Positions 18,950 through 28,500 of a stretch of 64,000 nt of DNA are shown here, piece by piece. The translations under genes and the position numbers were made by a program. The DNA is from Verrucomicrobiota bacterium. Its GTDB lineage: Bacteria > Verrucomicrobiota > Verrucomicrobiia > JADLBR01. Position 1 is the stretch's first letter; each line of letters starts with the position of its first letter. Location: positions 1-64,000 of the forward strand of contig JAKQKQ010000270.1 in assembly GCA_029560585.1 (NCBI GenBank), in the 5' to 3' direction. Under the pieces are notes generated by a model. That model searched no databases and was not told the DNA's origin. It saw only the letters and a list, made by a program, of their open reading frames with translations.

Positions 18950-19047
18950 TGACTCGAAAATTCAGACACCGAATCGTAGGAGCCTGCTTGCAGGCGATTC
19001 GAATCGCGCGCAAGCGCGCTCCTACGTCCCATTTTCTTCCCCGGTGG
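18950..19047 (+). repeat. REP-like repeat family A, copy 5
   Basis: The element starts TGACTCGAAAATTCAG and keeps the full core with both arms. It is cut short after CCCCGGTGG, exactly where the glgC stop codon (on the other strand) begins at 19048-19050. Confidence 0.8.
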
Positions 19048-20349
19048 CTACAGCGTGGTCCCGTCCGGAATCACCGCGCCCTTCGGGATCACGATGATGC
19101 CATCGCGCACGCAATACAGCGCGTGGTCCGCGTGCGATTCCTTGCCCTCTGGTGAGATCACGCAGTTCCGCCCGATCCGCACGTTCTTGTCGATGATCGC
19201 GCGCTTCACGCGCGTCCCGTCTCCCACCCCGAGCGGGGGCGCCTCGGGGAAAGGTCGCATCTGCTGGTCGTCGTAGTGGTCCGCGCCCATCATCACGACA
19301 TCCTCCATGACAACGCCAGAGCCAATGACCGACCGGATCCCCAGCAGCGCGCGGCTCAGCGCCGCATCGCCGATGATGCAGCCGTCGGCCAGCACCGCGT
19401 CCTTGAGCCGCCCGCCATGGCACTTGCTCGCCGGCAGATACCTGGGCCTCGTGTAGATCGGGCGGATCCGGTCGAAGAGATTGAATTTCGGCATCGGGGC
19501 GCACAGGTCCAGGTTCGCGTTGAAGAACGCCTTGATCGTCCCGATGTCCTCCCAGTATCCCTCGAACACGTATCCGAACACCGCGCGGTTCTGGATCGAC
19601 CACGGTATGATGTCCTTGCCAAAGTCGATCCGCTCGTTGTCCAGCGCCGCCTTCAGCGCATCCCTGTTGAAAACGTAGATGCCCATCGAGGCGAGGAACA
19701 CATCCTCATCGGCCTGGATACCCAGCCGCTCGCGCATCGTCGCATCGAGCCGCAGCCCATCCAGCACCGGGTCCTCCTTGGGCTTCTCGACGAAACGCAC
19801 GATCCGGGTGTCGGGCCCGATCTGCATAATCCCAAACCCCTTCGCCTCGGAGCGCCGCACCGGCAGAGTCGCGACGGTGATGTCCGCCTGCCGCGCGATG
19901 TGGTGCGCCAGGATCTCGCGATAATCCATCCGATAGAGCTGGTCGCCGGACAGGATGAGGACGAGGTCGTGCGCCTCGTTGTCGAGGTGCCGAAGGTTGC
20001 GCCTCACCGCATCCGCCGTGCCCTGATACCAGCCCGCCGTCTTGTCCGGCGTCTGCTGCGCCGCCATGATCTCGACGTAGCCATCCGAGAATTCGTCAAA
20101 CTTGTACGTCCTCTGGATGTGCCGGTGCAACGATGAGCTATTGAATTGCGTCAGCAGATAGATCTTCCGCAGGCCCGAGTTCAGGCAGTTGCTGATCGGG
20201 ATGTCCACCAGCCGGTACTTGCCCGCCAGAGGCACCGCCGGCTTGGCGCGGTCCATCGTCAGCGGATGCAGGCGCGTCCCCGCGCCACCACCCATGATCA
20301 CGGCCACCGTCCGAGTCGAGCGGAGCGCCTCTAGCATGTCCGGGGCCAT
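19048..20349 (-). CDS. glgC: Glucose-1-phosphate adenylyltransferase
   Basis: The 433-residue product makes ADP-glucose from glucose-1-phosphate and ATP, the committed step of glycogen synthesis. The nucleotide-binding N-terminus GGGAGTRLHPLTMDRAKPAVP is split only by family-normal variation. YQGTADAVRRN and LSGDQLYRMDY line the active site, and the C-terminal half is the left-handed beta-helix allosteric domain. Length matches bacterial GlgC. ATGs at 20349 and 20337 are both possible starts; neither has a strong ribosome site. No other glycogen gene is adjacent. Confidence 0.93.
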   Translation of the reverse strand: MAPDMLEALRSTRTVAVIMGGGAGTRLHPLTMDRAKPAVPLAGKYRLVDIPISNCLNSGLRKIYLLTQFNSSSLHRHIQRTYKFDEFSDGYVEIMAAQQTPDKTAGWYQGTADAVRRNLRHLDNEAHDLVLILSGDQLYRMDYREILAHHIARQADITVATLPVRRSEAKGFGIMQIGPDTRIVRFVEKPKEDPVLDGLRLDATMRERLGIQADEDVFLASMGIYVFNRDALKAALDNERIDFGKDIIPWSIQNRAVFGYVFEGYWEDIGTIKAFFNANLDLCAPMPKFNLFDRIRPIYTRPRYLPASKCHGGRLKDAVLADGCIIGDAALSRALLGIRSVIGSGVVMEDVVMMGADHYDDQQMRPFPEAPPLGVGDGTRVKRAIIDKNVRIGRNCVISPEGKESHADHALYCVRDGIIVIPKGAVIPDGTTL

Positions 20350-20467
20350 TAGGTAAACATATCCGGCTGCCCGACCAAGACAAGGCTTTCACATGCCCCC
20401 AATGCGCCTGGAAATGGCGGCCAGGACGCCCCGCAGGTTGCCAACCCATCCCATCGTCATGTCGATG

Positions 20468-21745
20468 TCATGGTGCCCCCAGGCAGATCATCGCGACGAG
20501 CGTGGGCACCAGCGCGGTGAGAAACAGGCGGAGCGGATGGATGCCGTCTGGGCCGAAGCGATCTTGCAGGATTGAGAACGCCGCCGGGTTGGGGGCGTTG
20601 GCGATCACGGTGAGACCGCCCCCGGCTAGTGCGCCCGCGACGAGGGCATATTTGTACGAGTCCGTCGGGTTGTCGAAGAAAGATCCCAGGTACGTCAGCG
20701 CGGCGTTATCGGTGATGGCGGTCAGGCCCGTCGCCCCCAGGAAGACCGTGGCATCGTCCAGGCCCTTCAATATGGGGTTCAGCCACCATGCCTGCAGCCC
20801 GCCGAGCACCACCAGGCCGCCGAGGAAACAGGCCACCAGGAGGCTCTGGCGCAAGGCGAGTTCGCTCTGGTACTCGCGGGTCACCAGCGTGACAGCCATG
20901 AAACAAAGCAGCACGCCCACGAAGACCTTCGGGTGGTGGGCGGTCAAGACGATCAGGGCAAGGGCCAGCAGATGGAGTGCGACGAGCCAGAATGGCGCCG
21001 GGCGCGCGGCGTCCTGCTGGCCGGACTGTTCCGCCGGGGCGAGCGCGCGGAGTTCCGCCGCGTTCACGGCGGACGCAAGCGCCGCGTTGACGGCGCAGGC
21101 CAGCGCGCACCTCCATCCGAAGGTCTCCAACATGAAGGACGTCGTCCAGCCCCATTTGCCGGCGACCATCAGGATCGGTGGGGCCGCGAAGGGCGTGAGC
21201 GCGCCGCCGATCGAGATGTTGACCAAGAGGGCGGCGAGGGTGGTGTACATCATCCGCGGAGAGACGCCCCGCTCGTAATAGCGCCGCTTGAGGAGGAGCG
21301 CGACGATAGTCATGGCGGCGGGCTCGGTGATGAAGCTGCCGAGCAGGGATCCCAGCGAAAGGCAACAGAAGTATATCGCGATCTCGCGCGGCAGCGGCAG
21401 GGCGCGCGCAACCAGCGGAAGGGCGCGGGTGGCGAAATCGATGATCGGCCGCGTGGCGGCGACGGTCATGATCGCGAAGACAAAGAGAGGTTCCGTGAAG
21501 TTCCGCTCCTCGACGTAGCCGATGGCGGCGTGCGCGCCCCCCTGGAGCGCGATGAGGCCGAAAAGGATCACCGCCCAGAAGCCGAAGACGACCTCGACCT
21601 CGCCCAGGAGGTGCAGGAGGTTCGCGGCGACGGATCCCGAAGGGAGACGGTGCGCCAGGCGGAGGAGCCGGCTGCACGAGAAGGTGTGCAGCACCGCCAA
21701 CCCAAAGAGGATGCTGGCGCCGAGTTCGATCGGTGAGGGACTCAT
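20468..21745 (-). CDS. Putative Na+/H+ antiporter (Na_H_antiport_3 family)
   Basis: The 425-residue product has about 11 hydrophobic segments. It matches the putative Na+/H+ antiporter family PF07399, with motifs SFITEPAAMTIVALLL, NISIGGALTPFAAPPILM, LTAITDNAALTYLGS and VIANAPNPAAFSIL. It probably exchanges cations across the inner membrane. It is the last gene of a minus-strand group with the OadG-like and small membrane proteins (gap 61 bases), which suggests a sodium-linked function for all three. Confidence 0.8.
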   Translation of the reverse strand: MSPSPIELGASILFGLAVLHTFSCSRLLRLAHRLPSGSVAANLLHLLGEVEVVFGFWAVILFGLIALQGGAHAAIGYVEERNFTEPLFVFAIMTVAATRPIIDFATRALPLVARALPLPREIAIYFCCLSLGSLLGSFITEPAAMTIVALLLKRRYYERGVSPRMMYTTLAALLVNISIGGALTPFAAPPILMVAGKWGWTTSFMLETFGWRCALACAVNAALASAVNAAELRALAPAEQSGQQDAARPAPFWLVALHLLALALIVLTAHHPKVFVGVLLCFMAVTLVTREYQSELALRQSLLVACFLGGLVVLGGLQAWWLNPILKGLDDATVFLGATGLTAITDNAALTYLGSFFDNPTDSYKYALVAGALAGGGLTVIANAPNPAAFSILQDRFGPDGIHPLRLFLTALVPTLVAMICLGAP

Positions 21746-21806
21746 GGGCCTCCCGGGGGCCTCCCCGTTCCGAATGTGGGTTTCACGGCCGCCGTGCCTC
21801 CTCCGG

Positions 21807-22295
21807 CTATCTCAGCTTGTGCGACTGAAAATGTTCTCTCCGTCCCTCGCTGGACCACGCCGACCTCGACGCATCATGGCTCAGCCGGACCGACACCACC
21901 CGGTGGCCGGGCCCCAGAGCCACATGCACCGCGGCGATGATGGCCGCCCTCGCGGCGATCGCATCCTCGTTCGCCCCTGCCGGGGTTGCCGCTACCGGCG
22001 CCGCCGATACGATCCGGTGTCCCGGCCCCAGGGTCTCGTGCACCGCCGCCATGATCGCCGCGTGGACCGCCGACTGCTCCGGCTCGTCTTCCGGCGCATC
22101 GTGGCCGTCCGGCGGGGTTTCCTCGCGAATCCTCGTGGCCCGGAACGCCATGCCGACCAATTCGCAAATCAGCCACAGCGCCGCCAGCGTCGCCAGGACG
22201 GTGACCAGGCCCACCACCTGGTACTGAAGGCATTCAGTCAGTCCCGGGTGGGCGGGAATCAATGCTGCGGCACTATCGAACGGGAAGGTATCCAT
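21807..22295 (-). CDS. OadG-family (Na+-pumping decarboxylase gamma subunit-like) protein
   Basis: The 162-residue product has one N-terminal transmembrane helix (residues about 22-45, VVGLVTVLATLAALWLICELVGM). An acidic linker and two repeated cytoplasmic segments follow, IMAAVHETLGPGHRIVS and IIAAVHVALGPGHRVVS, and the end is the OadG-like WSSEGRREHFQSHKLR. In oxaloacetate or methylmalonyl-CoA decarboxylases this subunit anchors the complex; no alpha or beta subunit is in the window. The ATG at 22295 is internal to a longer open frame, whose upstream part is not conserved-looking. Confidence 0.7.
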   Translation of the reverse strand: MDTFPFDSAAALIPAHPGLTECLQYQVVGLVTVLATLAALWLICELVGMAFRATRIREETPPDGHDAPEDEPEQSAVHAAIMAAVHETLGPGHRIVSAAPVAATPAGANEDAIAARAAIIAAVHVALGPGHRVVSVRLSHDASRSAWSSEGRREHFQSHKLR

Positions 22296-22333
22296 CGGGT
22301 GGGCGCTCGGGTTCTTTGCTTTGCGGATGGAGT

Positions 22334-22675
22334 CTACAGGCACGCCGCCAGGAGATGCGCGGCGCCGAGAGCCGCCCCTCCGATGAGCGAGACCCGGAGC
22401 GCGTACCGACGCAGATCGGCCATCGTGGCGGGACGGCCGTCGTCGGTCGTCCCGTTGAAGAACCGGATCTCGATGTACCTCACGGCGATGGAACCGGCCA
22501 GAAATGCGGCGAACAGGGCGTCGGCGACGGACGGGCGCACACTGTGGTTGAGCACGATATGGATGGCGCAAAATGCCAGCGCCAAGCTGCCGCCGAACAA
22601 CCAGAGCATGTGAAGGATGCAGCCCGCGGGGGACTGGGCGGGCTGACGTCTGTCGGGTTGAGGCTGGTCACTCAC
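22334..22675 (-). CDS. Small conserved membrane protein
   Basis: The 113-residue product starts at a GTG with a strong GGAGG seven bases upstream. It has a short Pro/Gln-rich N-terminus and three hydrophobic stretches (about 19-37, 44-62 and 88-108) around the RYIEIRFFNG motif. I recognise the pattern from PVC-type genomes but know of no function. It heads the group that continues with the OadG-like protein and the Na+/H+ antiporter, and diverges from the fluoride-switched operon. Confidence 0.6.
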   Translation of the reverse strand: MSDQPQPDRRQPAQSPAGCILHMLWLFGGSLALAFCAIHIVLNHSVRPSVADALFAAFLAGSIAVRYIEIRFFNGTTDDGRPATMADLRRYALRVSLIGGAALGAAHLLAACL

Positions 22676-22930
22676 GATGGACCTCCGGATGGATCTTCCA
22701 CACCGGATGGCGGCCCGACCATCCCACTGCCTGCGGCGCACGCGCCTGCGCCGCACCCGTGATTCGCTCCCACGTATGCCACAAACGTCTGGCCGACGCA
22801 AGCCGGTGCATTGGACTTATCTGTGCCTGGGGCGGGGTGCGTTCGGGCTGCGCAAGCGGAACGGCGATCCCCCAGAGGTTCGTGAGACGCCGGGAATCGT
22901 CCATCGGATCCGGCGTGCGACCGATTCCGG

Positions 22931-22958
22931 TTGACTTCGATCATCTCGCGGCTAGTCG
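22931..22958 (+). promoter_or_regulatory. Possible promoter of the first fluoride-switched operon
   Basis: TTGACT (22931-22936) and TAGTCG (22953-22958) are 16 bases apart. The octamer GCGGCTAG at 22948-22955 recurs at 30929-30936 before the second aptamer, at nearly the same distance from the aptamer loop (24 versus 22 bases to ATGG). The remaining part of the 378-base gap (22676-22930) shows nothing recognisable. Confidence 0.45.
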
Positions 22959-22960
22959 TC

Positions 22961-23043
22961 CGGTGTCGGCAATGGTGTCTGCCGTCCCCATCGGGGAGAA
23001 CCGCACTGACGGAAGTCAGCGCTGATGGCACCTGCATAAGGTG
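22961..23043 (+). promoter_or_regulatory. Fluoride riboswitch (crcB motif), copy 1
   Basis: The sequence fits the crcB motif. Stem CGGC/GCCG (22967-22970 with 22981-22984) closes a loop with AATGGTGTCT. A variable hairpin (CCCC/GGGG) and the conserved GAACCGC follow, then an extended stem (CTGAC 23006-23010 with GTCAG 23015-23019) and the GCTGATGGCACCTGC terminus. The pseudoknot is GGTGTC (22974-22979) with GGCACC (23027-23032). Downstream, AGGTG (23039-23043) can pair with CACCT (23029-23033), which would hide the ribosome site AAGGTGAGG used by the gene at 23054. Fluoride binding would therefore turn translation on. Motif and platform are seen; binding is inferred. Confidence 0.85.
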
Positions 23044-23053
23044 AGGCATATTT

Positions 23054-24499
23054 ATGCGGGTGCTGAAAGGAAAGCGGACCGGTGGACTGCAGGGTTCCCA
23101 AAAACCCATCCTGATCTCCTGCTGGTTTCTATTCTTGGCCGGATGCGCCCATTTCGTGCCGCAACCCATCGCACCCTCGGATAACCTGCGGCGTTTCGAG
23201 GCGCGGTCGCTCTCGGACCCCGGGCTGCGGCAGTACGCGGTGAGGGCCCTCAAGGGCGAATTTCCCGCATGGCCGCCGGTCGCGTGGGATCTGCGAATGC
23301 TGACGCTGGCCGCCCTCTATTTCCATCCGGACATGGAGGCGGCGCGCGCGCGGCTGGCGCTGGCCGAGGCGGGCAAGATCACGGCGGGGCAACGACCCAA
23401 CCCGACGCTGTCGGTCGGGCCCTCGCTGAATAGCACCACCATTTTGCCGAGCCCTTGGCTCGTGACCGCGAGCCTCGATGTCCCGATCGAGACGGCGGGC
23501 AAGCGGGGGCATCGGCTGGCGCAGGCGCGGCACCTGTCGGAGGCCGCGGCGCACGGCGTCGCCACCGCGGCGTGGGGCGTGAGGTCGCGGCTCCGGTCGG
23601 CACTGCTGGAGGCGTGGGCCGCCGAGGAATCAGGGCGATTGCTGGAACAGCAGCTCGCCGCGCAGGACGAGATCGTCAGGCTGATTGAGGGGCGACTGAC
23701 CGCGGGAGCCGCTGCACCCATGGACCTGAGCCGCGAGCGCGTGGCACTGGAAAGAACGCGGATGGATGCCCTGGACGCCCGAAACCGCCGGGCGCAGTCA
23801 ACGGTGCGGCTGGCGGCCGCGCTGGGCGTGCCGACCAAGAAGATGGAGGGCGTGCCCATGTCCTTCGACGCATTCACCCGTCCGCCGCGCGCACTGTCCC
23901 CCGCCGAGGCGCGCCGCCGGGCGCTGCTCAGCCGGGCCGACATCCGGGCCGCGCTGGCAGAGTACGCCGCGACCGAATCGGCGCTGCAGCTTGAGATCGC
24001 CAAGCAGTATCCGGACGTGCACCTGGGTCCCGCGTACGAGTTCGACCAGGGGGACCACAAGTGGGGACTTGGCCTGAACCTCGAGTTGCCGCTGCTCAAC
24101 CGGAACAGGGGCCCGATCGCCGAGGCCGAGGCGCGGAGGCGCGAGGCGGCGGCTAAGTTCAACGGGCTGCAGGCATCGGTGCTCGGCGAAATCGAGGGGT
24201 CCCTGGCCGAGCAGGAAGCGGCACGGCAGAAGGTCGCCGCGGCGGAGAAGCTGGTGTCAGAGCTCGCCAGACAGGAACATTTGGCCAAGGGCAGTTTCGA
24301 GGCGGGCGAGATCTCTCGCGAGGCGGTCGCCGCCGCTGCGGTCGAGCGCACCAGCGCGGCGCTGGCGCAGTTCGAGGCGCGGGTACGGTGGGCGGAGGCG
24401 CAGGGGCGGCTGGAGGCGGCGCTCCAGAGCCCGCTGGACATGCCGCCGCCCGCGGCGCCGCCCTGGCAAGGCAATCAACCGAAAGTCCCATCCCCATGA
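23054..24499 (+). CDS. TolC-like outer-membrane efflux lipoprotein
   Basis: The 481-residue product has a lipoprotein signal with lipobox FLAGC (Cys31). Two outer-membrane efflux protein (OEP) repeats of long amphipathic helices with strong coiled-coil character follow, at about 90-270 and 285-460. It forms the outer-membrane duct of a tripartite exporter with the next two genes. The start is 10 bases after the riboswitch platform, with AAGGTGAGG as ribosome site. The end overlaps the adaptor gene by four bases (ATGA). It resembles CusC/CzcC-type proteins more than drug-efflux TolC, but specificity cannot be read. Confidence 0.87.
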   Translation: MRVLKGKRTGGLQGSQKPILISCWFLFLAGCAHFVPQPIAPSDNLRRFEARSLSDPGLRQYAVRALKGEFPAWPPVAWDLRMLTLAALYFHPDMEAARARLALAEAGKITAGQRPNPTLSVGPSLNSTTILPSPWLVTASLDVPIETAGKRGHRLAQARHLSEAAAHGVATAAWGVRSRLRSALLEAWAAEESGRLLEQQLAAQDEIVRLIEGRLTAGAAAPMDLSRERVALERTRMDALDARNRRAQSTVRLAAALGVPTKKMEGVPMSFDAFTRPPRALSPAEARRRALLSRADIRAALAEYAATESALQLEIAKQYPDVHLGPAYEFDQGDHKWGLGLNLELPLLNRNRGPIAEAEARRREAAAKFNGLQASVLGEIEGSLAEQEAARQKVAAAEKLVSELARQEHLAKGSFEAGEISREAVAAAAVERTSAALAQFEARVRWAEAQGRLEAALQSPLDMPPPAAPPWQGNQPKVPSP

Positions 24500-25488
24500 G
24501 AATCCCAATCGCCATCGCGCTCGCGGCGGCCGGGCTGGCACCGGCCCTTGCCGAGAACGAGATCCAAACCGAGGTCGCCGTCCAAGTCGCCAAGGTCCAG
24601 AGGGCCACGCTGCGCTCCTATGTCATCGCCTACGGCGTGGTCGAGGGCGAGCCGGCCCGCTCGGGGCGACCGGGCGCGGCCGCTCGGTTGGCCCCGCCCG
24701 TGACCGGGCTCGTCACCGAGGTGCTGTGCTCCGAGGGCCAGCGCGCCGAAAAGGGCGCGACGCTATTCCGCCTCGATAGCCGGGTCGTCGAAGTGGCCGT
24801 CGCGGCCGCGAATGTGAACCTGGATCGCCAGCGCCAGCTAATGAAAGTGGAGGGCACGTCGCAGAAGGCGCTGCAAGAGGCCGAACAACAGATGGCTGCC
24901 GCCGAGGCACAGCTGGCGCTGCTCCGGATCGAGGCGCCGTTTTCGGGAACGGTGACCCGGGTGAACGTCCGCCCCGGCGAGGCCGTCGACCCCGGCAAGG
25001 TCTTGGGAGAACTGGTGGACATGGACCGGCTGGTCGTCACCTGCAGCGTGCCCGCGGCAGAGGCGACCGCGGTCGCCGCAGGCCAGAGCGCGGAGATCGG
25101 GATCGCGGGCCACACACCGATCTCGGGCAGCGTCCTATGGGTCACGCCCGGGGTGGACCCGCAGGCGGGCACCGTGCCGGTGCGCGTGGGAATGCCCGCC
25201 GGAGCGGGACTGCAGCCCGGGCAGTTCGCTAGGGTTAGGATCGTGACCGGGCAGCGCGAGGGCGTGCTCGCCGTGCCTCGCGAGTCGGTCTACACGGATC
25301 ACGACGGGCAGAGCACGGTCTCCCTCGTCGAAGGCGACGTGGCGAAACGGCGCGCCGTCAAGGTGGGTTTCCGGGACGGGGATCTGGTCGAGGTCGCTGG
25401 CGAGGGCATCGCCGAGGGCGCGACGGTGGTCACACTGGGGTCCTATGCCCTGCCGAAGGAGACTAGGGTGCGCGTCGGCGGCCGATAA
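24496..25488 (+). CDS. RND efflux periplasmic adaptor (membrane fusion protein)
   Basis: The 330-residue product has a signal peptide (MRIPIAIALAAAGLAPALA). A lipoyl-like half (APPVTGLVTEVLCSEGQRAEKG), a very short helical hairpin at about 100-135, the second lipoyl half (IEAPFSGTVTRVNVRPGEAV) and beta-barrel and membrane-proximal domains follow. This is the HlyD/AcrA architecture that joins RND pump and outer-membrane duct. The ATG overlaps the TolC-like stop. There is no lipobox and no histidine- or methionine-rich metal-binding tail. Confidence 0.88.
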   Translation: MRIPIAIALAAAGLAPALAENEIQTEVAVQVAKVQRATLRSYVIAYGVVEGEPARSGRPGAAARLAPPVTGLVTEVLCSEGQRAEKGATLFRLDSRVVEVAVAAANVNLDRQRQLMKVEGTSQKALQEAEQQMAAAEAQLALLRIEAPFSGTVTRVNVRPGEAVDPGKVLGELVDMDRLVVTCSVPAAEATAVAAGQSAEIGIAGHTPISGSVLWVTPGVDPQAGTVPVRVGMPAGAGLQPGQFARVRIVTGQREGVLAVPRESVYTDHDGQSTVSLVEGDVAKRRAVKVGFRDGDLVEVAGEGIAEGATVVTLGSYALPKETRVRVGGR

Positions 25489-25500
25489 GGGCGGGAATAG

Positions 25501-28500
25501 GTGCCAACAGCAGTCTCCAGTATGAAGGCCGAAGAGTTGACCGGGGAAGGTGGATCGGTGATCGGCGGCTTCGCCATCCGGCACCGCCTCGCCATCATCT
25601 TCATCACCCTCGCGGTATGCGCGGGCGGGGTGTACTCCGCGCTCCGCATGCCGTCGTCGGTGTTCCCCGAGACGGAGTTTCCCCGGTGCGTGATCCTGAT
25701 CGACAGCGGCGTGATTCCCGCCGACGAGATGATGGCGACCATCACCCGGCCCATCGAGGAGGCGATGAAGGACATCCCCGGCGTGGTGCAGGTCCGCTCC
25801 GCCACGGGCCGGGGAAGCGCGGAAGTCAACGTGTTCTTCAACTGGCGGGTGGACATGGTCCAGAGCGAGCTCTACGTGCTCAACCGCGTGGCCCAGATCA
25901 AGGCCAGCCTGCCGTCGGAAACCAAGACCACCGTGTGGCGGCTCACCTTCAACGCGTTCCCCATCCTCGGCGTGAGCCTGACCAGCCCGGGGCGCGAGCT
26001 CACCGAACTCTGGGAGACCGCCCGATACGACCTCAAGCCGCGCTTCCTGCGCATCCCCGGCGTTGCGCGAGTGGATCTCGTCGGGGGGCGCGCGCCCGAA
26101 TACCACGTCGTGGTGGACCCGATGAAACTCGCTGCCGCCAACCTCGCGCTGGCCGACGTCACCTCGGCGCTGAACAAGAACAACCTGGTGGCCCCGGCCG
26201 GTTTCCGCACCGAGAACTATACGATCTATCTGGGGCTCGTTGACGGCCGGGTGAAGGGCCGGGAGGACATCGAGGATTTCGTGGTGGCCGTGCGCGACAA
26301 CCACCCCGTGCGCGTCCGGGATTTCGCGCGCGTCGAGCGTGGGCCGGAGCCGGTCTTCAACGTGGTCAACGCCCAGGGCCGCCGCGCGGTGCTGATGAAC
26401 ATCCGCGCGCAGCCGACGGGCAGCAGCATCCTGCAGATCGCCCGCGACCTCAAGGCGCAGCTCGCCGAATTGCGCCGCACGCTGCCCCCGGACATGGAGC
26501 TGTCCTTTTACTATGACCAGTCCCTGCTGGTGAGGGAATCCGTCCGCAGCGTCTGGGAATCCATCATCGTGGGCCTGCTGTTCGCGGTGGTGATCCTCTA
26601 CCTGTTTCTGAAGAACTGGGGCAGCGTGCTGACGGCCGTCGTGGTCATCCCCGTGTGCGTGCTGGCGACCATGGTCGCCATGCTTGCCGCGAAACTCACA
26701 TTCAACCTCATGACGCTCGGCGGGATCGCCGCCGCCATCGGCCTCATCATCGACGACGCCATCGTCGTGGTGGAGGCGATCTACGCCAAGGTGGCCCACG
26801 GCGAGTCTCGCCTTCGGGCAATCCGGTCCGGCCTGGACGAGATCCTGCATCCGCTGGTCGGTTCGACCCTGACGCCAGTGGTGGTCTTCATCCCGCTCGC
26901 GTTCCTGGACGGCCTGCCGGGCGTCTTTTTCCGCTCGCTGGCGCTGACGATGGTGGTGGCACTGCTCACGTCGCTCGTGCTCGCCGTGACGCTCACGCCG
27001 GCCCTGGCGTCGCTGTTCCTGCGCGACCGGGCACACCTAGAGCACGGGCACGAGCCAAAGGCGGAAGAGGGGGGCTTCTTGATGCGCCCTCTGGTCGGGG
27101 CGTTCGAGTCGGTGCTGCGGCGCCTGCTGCGCCGACGCTGGGGCACGCTGCTCGCATGCCTCGCCATCGGCTACGGCGGCTGGTGGCTCTACGGTCGCCT
27201 GGCGACCGGCTTCATGCCCGACATGGACGAGGGCGGATTCGTTATCGACTGCCTCACCCCTTGGGGCACGAGCCTGGAAGAGACCGACCGCATGATGCGG
27301 CAGGGCGAGGCCATCCTGCTCGCGACGCCGGAGGTCGAGGGCTACTCCCGCCGCACGGGCGCACGGCTCGCGCTGGCGGTTGCCGAGCCAAACAAGAGCG
27401 ACTTTCTGGTAAAGCTCCGGCCCAACCGCAGACGCGGCACCGAGGAGGTGAAGCAGGAATTGCGCCGCAAATTCAACGCGGCCCTGCCGGCCGGAGAATG
27501 GGAGTTTCCCGGCATCCTCGGCGACCTGATCGGCGACCTCCTGTGGTCGCCCAAGCCGATCGAGATCAAATTGTTCTCCACCGACACGGCATGGCTGATG
27601 AAGAAAGCGCCGGAGGTCAAGGACGCCCTCGCGAAGGTGGGGGGCGTGGTGGACACGTTCGACGGCCTGAAAATGACCGGCCCGACCATCAGCTTCCGTA
27701 TCCGCCCAATCGACGCGCGGCGCCTGGGGCTCAGCGCCGACGACATAGCTGCCGCAGTCAACACCGCCATGCTGGGCCGCACCGCGTCGTCCGTGCTCGA
27801 GGGAGACCGCGTCGTGGAGATCCGCGTCGTCGCCGAACCGGCCAGCATCGCCCGCCTGGACGCGCTGCGCGAGCTGCCCCTCCGGACAACGTCAGGCGGC
27901 ATCGTGAAGCTCTCGCAGGTTGCTGACATCACGGAGGAGGCCGGACAGCTCGAACTGGCGCGCGAGGACCTGCGGCAGCTGGTCGCCGTCACCGCCAACC
28001 TGGAGAATCGTGACATGGGCAGCGGCATCGCCGAAATCAAGCGGGTCCTAGCCGCGGACAATGGCATCCCGTCGGGCGTGATCGAATTCGGCGGCCTGTT
28101 CCAGCAGCAGCAGGAGAGCTTCCGCAATCTGCTGGCCGTGCTTTTCCTCGGCATCGCCCTGGTCTTCACGGTCCTTCTGCTGGAGTTCCGCTCCTTTCGC
28201 GAGCCGTTCGCCATCCTGTTCGGCAGCGTCCTGGCGCTCACCGGCACGATAGGAGCGCTGTGGCTGACGGGCGTGACGTTGAACATCGTGAGCTTCCTCG
28301 GCGCCATCATCGGCGTGGGCATCGTGGCCAAGAACGGCATCCTCATGCTCGATCTCGTGGACCACCACCTGGCCGAGGGCGCGGGCATCGAGGAGGCTCT
28401 CGTGCGCTCGGGGCGCCGCCGACTCCGGCCCATCCTGATGACCTCGCTGAGCACGGCGCTGGCGATGCTGCCCCTGGCGTGGGGGATCGGGCACGGTGCG

